Notes under the pieces: generated by a model
Seen by the model: the letters and a program-made list of their open reading frames with translations, nothing else
Databases searched by the model: none
What the model was told of the DNA's origin: nothing
Source of the DNA: Pelomyxa schiedti
Lineage: Eukaryota; Evosea; Pelobiontida; Pelomyxidae
Assembly: GCA_020536535.1 (NCBI GenBank)
Contig: JAHLWZ010000514.1
Coordinates: 1,678-36,546 of the forward strand
Length of the DNA stretch: 34,869 nucleotides
Direction: 5' to 3'
Program-made: the position numbers and the translations under genes
In this document: positions 23,365 through 32,554 of the stretch, piece by piece
Position numbering within the stretch: position 1 is the stretch's first letter
How the letters are laid out: every line of letters begins with the position of its first letter

Positions 23365-23427
23365 GAAATCATCCCTCTCTGCTAGTGCTCAAGGACCCTT
23401 GACACGGTAGCAGAGAGGATTGATTTT
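23365..23427. repeat. Imperfect inverted repeat
   Basis: Arms of about 30 bases (23365-23394 and 23397-23427) pair with a few small bulges and almost no loop; the cores are TCTCTGCTA and TAGCAGAGA. It lies between the 5' end of CWC25 and the 3' end of the next minus-strand gene, probably in that gene's 3' untranslated region. Confidence 0.75.
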
Positions 23428-23581
23428 CGATGGCTGCTTTATGTTTGTTTGTTTGTTTGTTTTTGTGTTCCTGGTTGGGTGTCACTATGGACCTTTCATG
23501 ACAAAGGATTTGCTAGATTGCAGGCAGCAATAACCAACAACGTTTGGATCTTTACAGCTTGTTTTTGTGGTGGATATGTGC

Positions 23582-24793
23582 CTACCAAATGTCAATGAAT
23601 CCAAGTGACCTTTGCAGGAGTTCTAGTCTGAGGATGGCTATCACAGACCCAGTGGTTGGGTCTGTCACTTGGACATATTTGCCCAGTCCACTTGGTGGAC
23701 TGCTGACCTTACATATCAGGCCATTGGACAGCACCCTGATGCTGTTGAAGTCCGTGTTGTAATGAACAAAGCACGGTGCCGTCAGATTCCCGATGTGGAA
23801 CACCTGGCAAGTGGAGGTGTTGCTGCAGGGAATCACGCAGAAGTGAGCATCATCCACATGTATCATCTGCTTCACATCCTGCAGCTCAGTGACATTCCCA
23901 GTGTTGGCGCAAACAAGGGCGAACCTCTTCCTCCCAGACAAAAACACAGGGGCATACACAAGCCCGTTGTATGACATGAGGCCACCAACAGCAGAAGGGC
24001 TGGAAGCCATTGTCCACTCATGTGACTTGTGCATCACAAACTCACCACTCTCATATGACCTTCTAAGGTCCATGTGCAAAAGTGACCACCGCGATCCAGA
24101 AGTCTTCCTGAGGAAAGTGGCTTCGTTGAAATCGCCGAGGATCATTGGGCACAGTCCCTTGGTCATTGCGACCTTCTCAACGGTCAATTCGTGGAACGGC
24201 AGGATGACGTCACGCGGAGCAACTGGGCAGCGGTTTTCCAGCGACCAGATCGTGACTTTGCCTTGGGCGACTGACGCCATCCAGGAGCAATTGCAGAGGA
24301 CGAGGGGGTCGCAGTAGGCCTTGACGTCAACAGCAACCGTGGCCAGTGCGCGGTCGTTGTCAAAGTCCCTCGTCGTGAACTCCTTCCCGAGGACTGTGAC
24401 GACCGTCGAGCTGTCGAGGCACGCCCACAGCTGCTGCTTGAGCACGACGCGGGACTGCACGACCGCCATTGTGGGACTGAGGCAGAACCTCACGTTGCCA
24501 GTGACCCCCGACGCGGACGTGAAGTTCACGGCGACGGCGCGGTCGCGCGGGGTGACCCACCGGTGGGACACGTCGCGCAGGACCGAGGCCGGCATGTGCC
24601 TGGCGGGGCTGGCGGCGCCGCAGCGGGGCAGCAGCGCGGCGCCGAGGGCGAGGATCACAGCCGCGGGGCTCAGGGACCACTCGATGTCCGCGACGTCGTC
24701 CGCCACGAACGTGACGAAGTACGTGCCGCGATCTCCTCCTCCGCCGCCTCCTTCGCCTTTACGCTCGGGGAGAGCGGACCACTGTCGGCTCAT
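23582..24793 (-). CDS. Unidentified single-exon protein, possibly beta-propeller-like
   Basis: An uninterrupted frame of about 403 aa from MSRQWSALPERK at 24793 to the stop at 23582; the frame is open further upstream to 24973, but that part overlaps the presumed promoter. Seen: an Ala/Leu-rich helix (SPAAVILALGAALLPRCG), then many short beta-like segments, some ending in propeller-like phrases (GKVTIWSLENR, YVQVTDPTTGSVIAIL, KRFALVCANTGNVTEL). No canonical WD repeat can be aligned by eye. The 5' half is very GC-rich and the 3' half is not. The lack of introns contrasts with every identified neighbour, which suggests a lineage-specific or retro-derived gene. Function unknown. Confidence 0.6.
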   Translation of the reverse strand: MSRQWSALPERKGEGGGGGGDRGTYFVTFVADDVADIEWSLSPAAVILALGAALLPRCGAASPARHMPASVLRDVSHRWVTPRDRAVAVNFTSASGVTGNVRFCLSPTMAVVQSRVVLKQQLWACLDSSTVVTVLGKEFTTRDFDNDRALATVAVDVKAYCDPLVLCNCSWMASVAQGKVTIWSLENRCPVAPRDVILPFHELTVEKVAMTKGLCPMILGDFNEATFLRKTSGSRWSLLHMDLRRSYESGEFVMHKSHEWTMASSPSAVGGLMSYNGLVYAPVFLSGRKRFALVCANTGNVTELQDVKQMIHVDDAHFCVIPCSNTSTCQVFHIGNLTAPCFVHYNTDFNSIRVLSNGLICKVSSPPSGLGKYVQVTDPTTGSVIAILRLELLQRSLGFIDIW

Positions 24794-25031
24794 TTCGTTC
24801 GTTTTTTCGTCACTTCGCAAATGAGCTGGTTTTCCCCGAACCCACAGTGTGATCTTCTGCGGAGGCTCTCTCCTCTTCAGAGAGCAGGATGCATTCGTAA
24901 ATTGTGACAGTGCTTCGATTGGTTGCATGCAACCAATCATTTGGATGTTCCCTCCCTGATCCCCTGAAAACACAGTGTCTGATTTGATGGCTTCTGTTAA
25001 CTGGAAAACAAAAGGCGACTGATCGTAAGGA
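24794..25031. promoter_or_regulatory. Divergent promoter region containing a CCAAT palindrome
   Basis: The region between two head-to-head genes. At 24917-24938 is a perfect 22-base palindrome: GATTGGTTGCA followed by its reverse complement. It contains ATTGG and CCAAT boxes facing each other around GCATGC. Regulatory use is inferred from position and from the known CCAAT-box/NF-Y element. Confidence 0.5.
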
Positions 25032-25852
25032 ATGCCGCTTGTGTCGTTCTCTGAGCAGACAAAGGGGGACTTGATCCTACTGGCTCAACTGAAGCCCCCA
25101 CACTACAAAGCACGTGTCCCCCAACCGCCAACGCCCACACCCAACCCCTAATTAACTAAAAAAAACCCCAACAACAGGAGTTCATCCGCGTGGCCGTCGA
25201 GCTGACCAAGAACGGCGCCTCGCCCGCGACCAACTTGGCGCTGCGCAAGGCGGCGCAGACGGCGGGCCTGGCCGACGAGGAGCGCGTGCGCCGCGCCACG
25301 GACGCCGCCGCGACGGTGCTCACCGAGTGCGCAAAGGCGTCGGTCGCCGAGGCCGACTTCGCCGAGATCGTCGCGTCGGTGCTGCAGGGAACTGGTGCCA
25401 CCGGCGGGGGCGGCGCGACCGCTTCCGCGAACGCCGCGGCGCTGGGGGAGGCCGCGGTGACCGAGTTCTGCGGGATTATGGGAGAGGTGTACGGCGCCAA
25501 CAAGGCTGAGCTGAGGAGGGTTCTGGGAGAATCAAGTTTCGGGCTTCCAAAGTACACTGACTTGGAGTGGAGGCTTGATGTCCCTGTTGCTACTAGGTGC
25601 CAGAGGCAGCTACCGGTCCAGCCTCTCTACATACTAAAGCTACACATAAACAACCCCTCCGCACCATCACCGGCTTCCTCTTCCGCTGCCGCTTCTGCCT
25701 CTGCAGCTTCAACCCCATCGCTGGTGAATGATGGGCCTATTGTACTGCAGGCCGATCCTCTTACTATATCCAACATGTGTGCACAGCTGGAGACAGCGAT
25801 ATCGCAGCTCAAGGCCTCGTCTACAAGGCGTGTGATGCGCAACATACATTGA
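25032..25852 (+). CDS. COMMD2: COMM domain-containing protein 2
   Basis: Two exons, 25032-25115 and 25178-25852, joined by a 62-nt phase-0 intron; about 252 aa. Exon 1 gives MPLVSFSEQTKGDLILLAQL, matching the short helical N-terminus of COMMD2. Exon 2 continues EFIRVAVELTKNGASPATN and a helical domain with Ala/Gly-rich insertions. The C-terminal COMM domain has the hallmark LPKYTDLEWRLDVPVATRCQ, then YILKLHI, LQADPLTISNMCAQLETAI and a final RRVMRNIH. Known: COMMD proteins form the decameric Commander/CCC complex for endosomal recycling and modulate cullin ligases and NF-kB. The protein is longer than the usual roughly 200 aa because of two low-complexity insertions. The first half of exon 2 is strikingly GC-rich. 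Confidence 0.93.
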
Positions 25853-26117
25853 ACAAACCCATTTCCCTGGTGTGTAGTGTTGTTAGTGCCACATAATAAA
25901 ACACTTGGTCTCCACAAACCCTATCTGTACAAGAAAGATAGTCCACATTTCCCCCTCTTCCACACAGGCTTTTGCTGTTACTGTGTTTGTGTCCCAGCTC
26001 TCTCAGAGTACTGCCCGTTCGATGGTACCTCATCTTCGTAGAAAACATTTCCGTTGGGAGAGCAAAGATCGCAGGTGTTATTCTTGAGACACGATAATTA
26101 ATCAAGGCGAAGGGGGG
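25853..26117. other. Intergenic spacer between COMMD2 and phosphatase-like gene
   Basis: Contains short ORFs on both strands without family features. No repeats or RNA genes were recognised. It presumably holds the COMMD2 3' end and the promoter of the next gene. Confidence 0.4.
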
Positions 26118-27659
26118 ATGCCGGGGTGTCGTATATGGTCGTTTTACATCCTCGCGTTGTTCACACTAGGTACTATTCACCAGCCCATAATAATACCCAA
26201 CCTCCCCCGATACGGCACGTCGCCCTGAAAGCGTGCCGTTTGTTGGTTTTTTTTTTTTTTAATCCTTTTTTTTCTTGTTGTTCATTTGCCTCGGAAGGGA
26301 GTTGTGGACAGGACTCGCCGTTTGAGGCGTGGTGTACTGTTGATCACCCGGACGGGACGTCGTTCGACCATGCGTACCCTGTCACATTGGGATTCTACGG
26401 CCAGTCTCGCACAAAGGATACGTCGTCTTTGATTCATGAGTGCGTTCTTTCTTTCTTGTAATAAATTGTGTTAACTACTTAATTTTGTTATATTGTAGAA
26501 GTTATGTGACAGTAAATGCTATTATCCTGGTTTTTTTTTTTTTTTTTTGAACCGCCACAAGGGAAATTGTGACAAGCTTATATACAGCTTACCCTCGACC
26601 CTCAGCTGTATTCCATGCTGGGGGAATGGTCGAGGGTGATGGGTCCTCCTCCTGGCAATCATTTTTCCAAATGATATCGCCTCTTTGCAGTGCCATCCCC
26701 ATGTACTTTGTTCATGGTTCGTTCTTTCCTTTTCGAAAATAAGAATCTCTAATCTCGCCCCAGGTGGTGAAAGCACTGACGCCTTCACTTTTAACACAAA
26801 GTCCTCTCCAACATACTGGGTTCAGTTTGGCGGGGTTAGAGTGACTGTCTTGGACACTACTGAAGTTAATGCGGATCAAACTGCCTTCTTGACTGGTGTT
26901 CTTTCCAACACGACGGGAGTGGACTGGGTACCGGCTTTCAGCACTTTGACATACCACTAATATTCCTCAGGATATTGCTATGTTATATAAGCCAAGATTC
27001 AGCACATCCCACGGTGGCTGTGGGTTCCTGGACTCGGACTTCGAGAAAGCCCTTTCAGATGCGGATTTAGTCATTCAAGGGTACTTCGCTTTACTCTCTT
27101 AACTCGCATGGCTAATATTAGTGCAGACGCGATGCAAACTATGAAAGAGCCTTCCCTATGCTGGGACCTCATTGGATTTCTACTGGTGGTGCAGCCCCGG
27201 TTGACGACTTAGAGTACCAGTTTTGGACAAATACTTGGTCCGCTTCATTCAAGACAGTGAACCACTTCTTGACACTGCAAGCAACGGCGGTTTTTGCACC
27301 CTTGTACTACAAGCCTAGTCTTTCTCACACTACTACAGACCTCTCTAACTGTGAAAGCAATCAACCCCCTCAATGGTACCATTGTGTATGACACTCTGTC
27401 AGTAATCAAGGGGCAACCCTTCAACTGGTACGGCAGGCACGGCGATTATGATGTGTACTGTCAATCCGGATCCTGGTATGAAACAAGGGAATTCACAGCC
27501 CCAAACAAACAGTAAAATCACAAACAAACCCCTAACAACAAATGCAACTGCAGGTGGCATGTTCCCGTTGGAATTGCTGTGGTTGTGGGGCTATCTGTGG
27601 GCTTCATCCTCTGCCCAATAGCCGCTACTTTATTCTGCCGCAAAATCAAGTCCGTTTGA
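26118..27659 (+). CDS. Membrane-anchored purple-acid-phosphatase-like protein lacking metal ligands
   Basis: Start MPGCRIWSFYILALFTL at 26118, a likely signal peptide. Suggested exons: 26118-26169, about 26297-26443, one to two exons through 26716, 26764 to about 26935, about 26971-27080, 27127 to about 27290, about 27342-27475 and 27554-27659. Seen: SFFQMISPLCSAIPMYFVHG joined to GEST, then VQFGGVRVTVLDTTEVNADQ, DIAMLYKPRFSTSHGGCGF, ADLVIQGRDANYERAFPMLG and AINPLNGTIVYDTLSV. This order is that of the calcineurin-like/purple acid phosphatase fold. The metal-binding motifs are altered: GNHE is GGES, the HxP motif is LYKP, and GHxHxYER is GRDANYER (27079-27150 spans a 46-nt intron). The last exon encodes a single transmembrane helix (VPVGIAVVVGLSVGFILCPI) and a short basic tail. 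Inference: a surface pseudo-phosphatase. The 5' exon joins are uncertain. Confidence 0.75.
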
Positions 27660-27867
27660 AGTGTTTATTCAACTCTGAGGAACAGACCCAGCTGGTCCAG
27701 ACCAGAAAGAAAAATAGAAAACTTTTCTAATTTAATTTAATCTGTCGAATACTTTTTTTTGATTGGCATTGGTCCCCGGCACATCACCCACTCAAACGAA
27801 GTTCTTGTCTTCGAGTAAAACATCATTTTTCTTCAAAAAATACCAAGCAACGCTTGGTTGATTGACG
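27660..27867. other. Intergenic spacer upstream of eIF4E
   Basis: About 200 bases with T-rich and A-rich runs. A small stem, AAGCAACG...CGCTTGGT-like, is present near 27845-27860 but is too short to call. No gene was seen. Confidence 0.35.
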
Positions 27868-29265
27868 ATGATGACGACGCAACAAGACAATACAAGCGAC
27901 ACATCGTGTTTGGAGGGGACTGCCCAGCCGGCAGTTGTACCACAGCAGACGCATCCGTCAGTAACGGTTGCGCCGATGACCCCTCCAAAGACCATATTTT
28001 CCGTGGACTCTGCAGAATTTACCCCGTTTAGAATGAAGCCCACTTCACCTTCTTGCACTTTCCGCGTCGACGCACCAGAGTTCTCTCCATCTGGGGACTT
28101 CTGTAAGAAAAGCTCCAAGACCTCTGGTTCTCCGCCGAACAGTGCCTCAACCACTACCGTAGCATCACCTCAAACTACACCATTGGTCCTTTCACGCACT
28201 GCTGACCCTCCACCCACCATAACCATCGAAAAACCGGCAGTACAAGACTCCACCCCCACCCCAGATGAGAGCCAAGAGGCTCATAATGTGACCAACTCGG
28301 GACATCCTTCATTCAACGTTCCTGTGACGTCAAACGCACCAACAACTCCAACACGCAACCAGCCCCTTCTTGTCGCCGCTCGCTCTCTTAATGTCGAGAA
28401 CGCCCCTTCACCATCGGCCGCGGTAGCAGTCACACAAACATCCACTTCGCCAAAAAGCCCTGGATTGTCACCCAATGACCGTCTCTTCAAACATCCCCTG
28501 GAACATCGATGGGTCATGTGGTACGACAACTCACAGCGGAAGGAGATCAACCAGCAAAATTGGGGAGAGGGATTGAAAAGTCTACTGGATTTTGGCTATG
28601 TGGAAGATTTTTGGGGGTGAGTCTTTCACTTTTACACTTCCGTTCTTATTTTTCTGATTGCAATACATAAAGGATGTACAACAACCTGTATCCCCCAGGA
28701 GCCCTTCCGGTTGGCTCCAATTACCATTTGTTCAAGGCAGGCATTGAACCCAAGTGGGAGGATCCAGCCAACACAGGAGGTGGGAAATGGATTGTGAATG
28801 TGGCAAAGAGACCGGACACCGCGGCGCTCAGCTTAGATTCATTGTGGTTAGAAACTGTATATAAGGCTATCTCCACTTTATACCCCTAATGGTTCCATGC
28901 AGATTCTCGCTTGTATTGGCGAACAGTTTGATGATGGCTCCGACATGATATGCGGTGCCGTTGTTAGCACCCGAAAGCAGCTGGATAGGATAGGTAAGTC
29001 CCGCTCTTAGAACCTCATTTTTTTGAGTAACCTTCCTGAAGCTCTTTGGACAAAGGAGGACCGGTCTGGAGTGGAAATGATAAGAAAGATTGGGTGCGTG
29101 CTGCTTGGCCCATAAGACCTTAATTTTACTTACACTCTCCACAGGCAAACTCTGAAATCCAAGCTTGGACTTCCGGCAAGCATGGTTATCAGTTACGGCA
29201 CTCACACAGATGCCAGAGCCTCCAACAGCAGCTACTTTCGCCTTCATTCAAATTTGGAACTTTGA
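27868..29265 (+). CDS. EIF4E: Translation initiation factor eIF4E with long N-terminal extension
   Basis: Five exons: 27868-28616, 28673-28856, 28903-28993, 29042-29093 and 29145-29265; phases agree, about 398 aa. The eIF4E core starts at about residue 205: HPLEHRWVMWYDN, QQNWGEGLKSLLDFGYVEDFWG, GIEPKWEDPANTGGGKW, LDSLWLE, CGAVVSTRKQLDRIALWT and a C-terminal SSYFRLHSNLEL. The two cap-stacking Trp residues (in QQNWGEG and PKWEDP) and the acidic residue after the second are present, as are the basic residues that contact the cap phosphates, so cap binding is expected. The N-terminal 200 residues are Pro/Ser/Thr-rich and hold two PAM2-like motifs: FSVDSAEFTP (residues 44-53) and FRVDAPEFSP (65-74). 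Known for the family: eIF4E recruits capped mRNA to eIF4G. The start could also be ATG 27871. Confidence 0.94.
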
Positions 29266-29632
29266 TAAGGGCCGTGCCATAGGCCTTAGAACTATTACTT
29301 CATAAGATTGGGACTCACTTTTTATTTATTTTGGCAGAAAAGGAACCGTTCTCTGATGGCAAGACCAAATTTAAAAGTGGGCCCAAAGATAACAACATTT
29401 GATGCGAAAGTGACGAAAGGGTTTGTGCGGTCGTACTTGCGGGTGTCGTTGTTTGAACGGCGAAACGAACTTATGGGGGCCACAAAAAAATGCACCACAT
29501 CTTTACCATGTAACGTAGTTGACACCCGCATTACGACTCCGGCATAATTAATAATTAACAACCTTGAAAAATAACTTCAGTCATAACAGCACCACTGCGG
29601 ACTCTTCGAAGAAAGCATTGAGGTGTAGGAAT
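29266..29632. other. Unassigned stretch downstream of eIF4E
   Basis: Holds a 79-codon ORF on each strand (29308-29547 + and 29561-29322 -). Both look partly protein-like, but neither has a recognised family or convincing splice joins. Left unassigned. Confidence 0.3.
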
Positions 29633-30052
29633 ATGAGTCCTCTTTCTCTTCCTCTTCCACCTTCATTCGTTGTCAGCAGTGTCAAGAAGCAAGTAAGAGG
29701 GTGGTAATAGTTAACTTCCTCGCTTATTGTGCCAAGGTAATGTCTTTCCTTGCGTCACCTGTGGCCTTAAAGCCAGAATTGGATGCTATATTTCCCGGCC
29801 ACCTCTACCAGAAAGAAAACGTTGAGAGTGATACTTGACAGCAGCAGAGCGGTGGCCAAACAAACGCACCCAAGGTGTAAATCCCTTTGTAATTTCCTTA
29901 TATTGACTGATAATGTTGGAAAAACTTTTGTTTGCAGGCTAAAAAGGGACATGCGGCGGTGGCAACACCCCCACAGTGTATACGACATGGCCAAACTGTG
30001 TCGTGTCATTGATTTGGATGTGGTCTTTATACAAATCTGTGGAAAGGATTAG
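29633..30052 (+). CDS. Possible small multi-exon gene, unresolved
   Basis: A plausible first exon, MSPLSLPLPPSFVVSSVKKQ (29633-29692), ends at a GTAAGA donor. A second exon from about 29737 reads VMSFLASPVALKPELDAIFP. Beyond this the frame closes unless a 21-nt intron is assumed, or the frame shifts to the one reading RRWQHPHSVYDMAKLCRVID near 29950-30050. No family was recognised. The first two exons are believable because phase and splice sites agree; the rest is doubtful, and the locus may be a decayed gene. Confidence 0.3.
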
Positions 30053-30136
30053 ACAGAGAAAGAGAGATTTGTAAATCACATGTCCGAATGCTTTTTGATT
30101 TATATATGTCGCTAGGCATAGGAGCAAGACTCAAGG

Positions 30137-30883
30137 CTATTTGCAAGTCTTTAACAAGCTCACAGATACACACTGCTCTTGTATTGTAAGTAATATCTGT
30201 TGATCCAAAATGGGCTGCCCTAGGCCTTTGAGGTAGGTGAGAATCCTGTTGGCGACCTTTTCGTCCAGCGTCCACTGCAGCTGAGCCGGCTTGTCTTGAT
30301 GAAAAAGAAAAAACATAGGAAGACAGAGGAAAACCTGACCCTCCAGGATCCCTTGGCCAATGTTAGAACGTGGGGAGATCGGCAACAATCTTTGAGTTGG
30401 TTGAAGATTCCTTTTTTGTTGTGTAACAGCGAGGAGCCTTGGAAGTGGCAACTCCAATAAAACGCGAAGTTCCTGTAGGTAGTTGATTAGTCTCCCCCCC
30501 CAGGAAGTTGAGGAGACTTACTCCAGTGTGGCTCTGGATCGAGTCCATCACGTCACAGTGGTCGATGTCAAAGCAGACGTACGGGGGACGCTCAAGGTAG
30601 GTGTGTGCACAGTCGAAGAATTCTACCTGTGAGATTGATGATGAGGCACAGTACGAAAACAAACAAAAAAAAACCAACGTACGATGGGCAGGAAAGCGAC
30701 GGCACCAAGAACTCCTCTCGCGAGCACATCGACGCCATTCGGCGAAACGCACACCGTCACACGAGAGACGTGCTTCAGTGCACAAACACCTCTGCGTAGA
30801 CGTAAAAAACAAAAAAAAAACCCGGCAGCCGAACCTCTCAATTTTTCCTTGCTGTACTCCGGTACTATGGCTTGTAGCAACAT
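30137..30883 (-). CDS. Unidentified five-exon protein
   Basis: Suggested exons: 30883-30822, 30791-30683, 30626-30522, 30472-30335 and about 30289-30137, in phase, about 185-190 aa. Start MLLQAIVPEYSKEKLRG; then HVSRVTVCVSPNGVDVLARG, LGAVAFLPIVEFFDCAHTYL, YVCFDIDHCDVMDSIQSHTG, ELRVLLELPLPRLLAVTQ and WTLDEKVANRILTYLKGLGQ. The first intron would be only 30 nt. A TATATAAAG element lies about 10 bases upstream of the ATG, which would leave an extremely short leader if that ATG is correct. A compact alpha/beta protein is likely. I do not recognise the family. Confidence 0.5.
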
Positions 30884-31007
30884 CAGTCCCTTTATATAGA
30901 TAGAGCTTTCGACACCACACTCCAGCAAACGTACGATAATTGCACTCGAACTCTGGACACGCTGTTTGAGTTGGTAAACTGCTCACCGCAAATTTCAGCT
31001 GCATCAC

Positions 31008-32026
31008 AGGGACAAGTTGAGAAACAGAAATAATGGCTCCTCGGATTCTATGGAATCAATATAAATGAAACCACGAATTGTCAGGTGCTCTCTATGCTGT
31101 ATTGTACCATATGAATTACAAACAACGTTATACTAATTAATCACAAGAAAACAACAAGTTCAGTAAAACGTACACTAGGTTACACGGCATGTACAAGATA
31201 CGTTTCCCGTATCGCATGCAGGTCCAATCTACCTCAATGCTGGTATGCCTGCCATTTTCATCTGACTACGCCACAATAAAACTGACTTTTTGAAGTTCTT
31301 TAAAGAACTACAAAGTAGTACTCACCGCCGATGGCCTCCAGGAGACAACAACAAACAAAGTATTGTTCCAAGGCAGCTCGCACCGCAGGAAACAAGGTCG
31401 GTCCTCCAGGACGTTTTACCCCTCATTGAACCTGGTTTCTCTTGTATAAAAAAATTCAAAACAGGCTTTACTCAAATTCAAAGTTTCTGTGTTCTCTTTA
31501 CTTGTTTTCCTTGCGTGGTTACTGTAAGCTCATGATGCTGGTTTTTGTGGATATACATGGAAAACGTGAATGCAGTGGTGGATGGTGGTAACAGGAATGA
31601 ATTCATTCATCGAGTAAAAAAGACATCCAGTGAGTCAAACCAATCCTCAACATTATTTGTCACCTTTTCAATAAATCCCCTCGGGCTAGGTTGGTTGTGC
31701 AAAGAAATGTCTTCTGATGATGGTCGTCCTCCTTTGTTAAGTCATAAATACTACTACAAGTATACTTGGGTAACTAACCCTGTGGGGAGCAGATGGCACA
31801 TTTTGAACAAATGAAGAATTGTCGGAAGCACAAAATACATCAAGCATAAGGTGATGAATCTCACACACTGGCGACCACCACACCTACCGAATGTTAGATT
31901 GATGATTGATATTTTATTGTATTCTATTGAATTACACAGAGCCACATAATAACAATTTTACTTTTATTACTATTAGCTGTTAGTATATCTCTTATACATA
32001 CATATATATATATATATATAGTAAGA
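31008..32026. other. About 1 kb without a recognised gene
   Basis: Two successive plus-strand ORFs, 31290-31535 and 31545-31814, are each 80-90 codons. The second contains protein-like text (INPLGLGWLCKEM, YYYKYTWVTNPVGS). Together they could be a small gene or the remains of one, but no start context, splice joins or family support it. A (TA)n run of about 20 bases lies at 32001-32020. Confidence 0.3.
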
Positions 32027-32118
32027 GTGCCTATTCCTAGACAACCAAGCAAGTTTGGAATTACAGCAGATGGCGGCACAAATTTCCTCTCCAACAAGAT
32101 CGATCATCGTCGCCACAC

Positions 32119-32232
32119 TTGGAAACAGCCACTCCGCCCCGCCGGCAGACAAAAACTTCTACCTTTGGTGAAATCTCGAGCTCTGCACCAAACGGCACCG
32201 CGGCGGTTGCGGCCGACGACGACGAAGACCAA

Positions 32233-32314
<82 letters not shown>

Positions 32315-32436
32315 GCGGCCCACGGAACAGCGGCCAACGCCAACTGGCCTCCTTGTTTATTCAAAAGTACGGAAAAGCTCCCTCCAATGCAGCAGTAATT
32401 TCATTGCCTGATGTGCTGCACTGGAGAGCCACCTAG
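32119..32436 (+). CDS. Possible exon with polyaspartate tract
   Basis: An open frame reading TSTFGEISSSAPNGTAAVAA, then DDDEDQ and 26 uninterrupted Asp codons, then SGPRNSGQRQLASLFIQKYG. The frame is open to the left of 32119 without an ATG in this frame. The other two plus frames also stay open through the triplet repeat, so the coding frame is not certain. It may belong with the exons ending at 33282. Function unknown. Confidence 0.3.
32233..32310 (+). repeat. (GAC)26 trinucleotide repeat
   Basis: Seventy-eight bases of pure GAC triplets; polyaspartate in one frame, polythreonine or polyarginine in the other two. Perfect purity indicates recent expansion. Confidence 0.97.
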
Positions 32437-32554
32437 GGGTGTATCTGGGTGTGTAGGGATACAAACTTTCCCAGAGTCTTTTTTCCCAGAGTGTTTTTTT
32501 GACGGTTGTTTTTTCAACAAGAGTGAGTCAACAACAGAATAACCGGTACCAGCC

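Noticed and set aside
24360-24824. Overlapping long ORFs in GC-rich DNA opposite or out of frame with the unknown gene
   Set aside because: High GC lowers stop frequency in all frames; only the minus-strand frame continues unbroken through the GC-balanced 3' half.
26583-26635. Stem ACCCTCGACC ... GGTCGAGGGT
   Set aside because: Lies inside a coding exon of the phosphatase-like gene; a 10-base stem with a long loop is compatible with chance and codon constraints.
29818-29840. Possible 21-nt intron in the small gene near 29.8 kb
   Set aside because: Too short to accept without RNA evidence; the frame break may instead mean a wrong exon model or a decayed gene.
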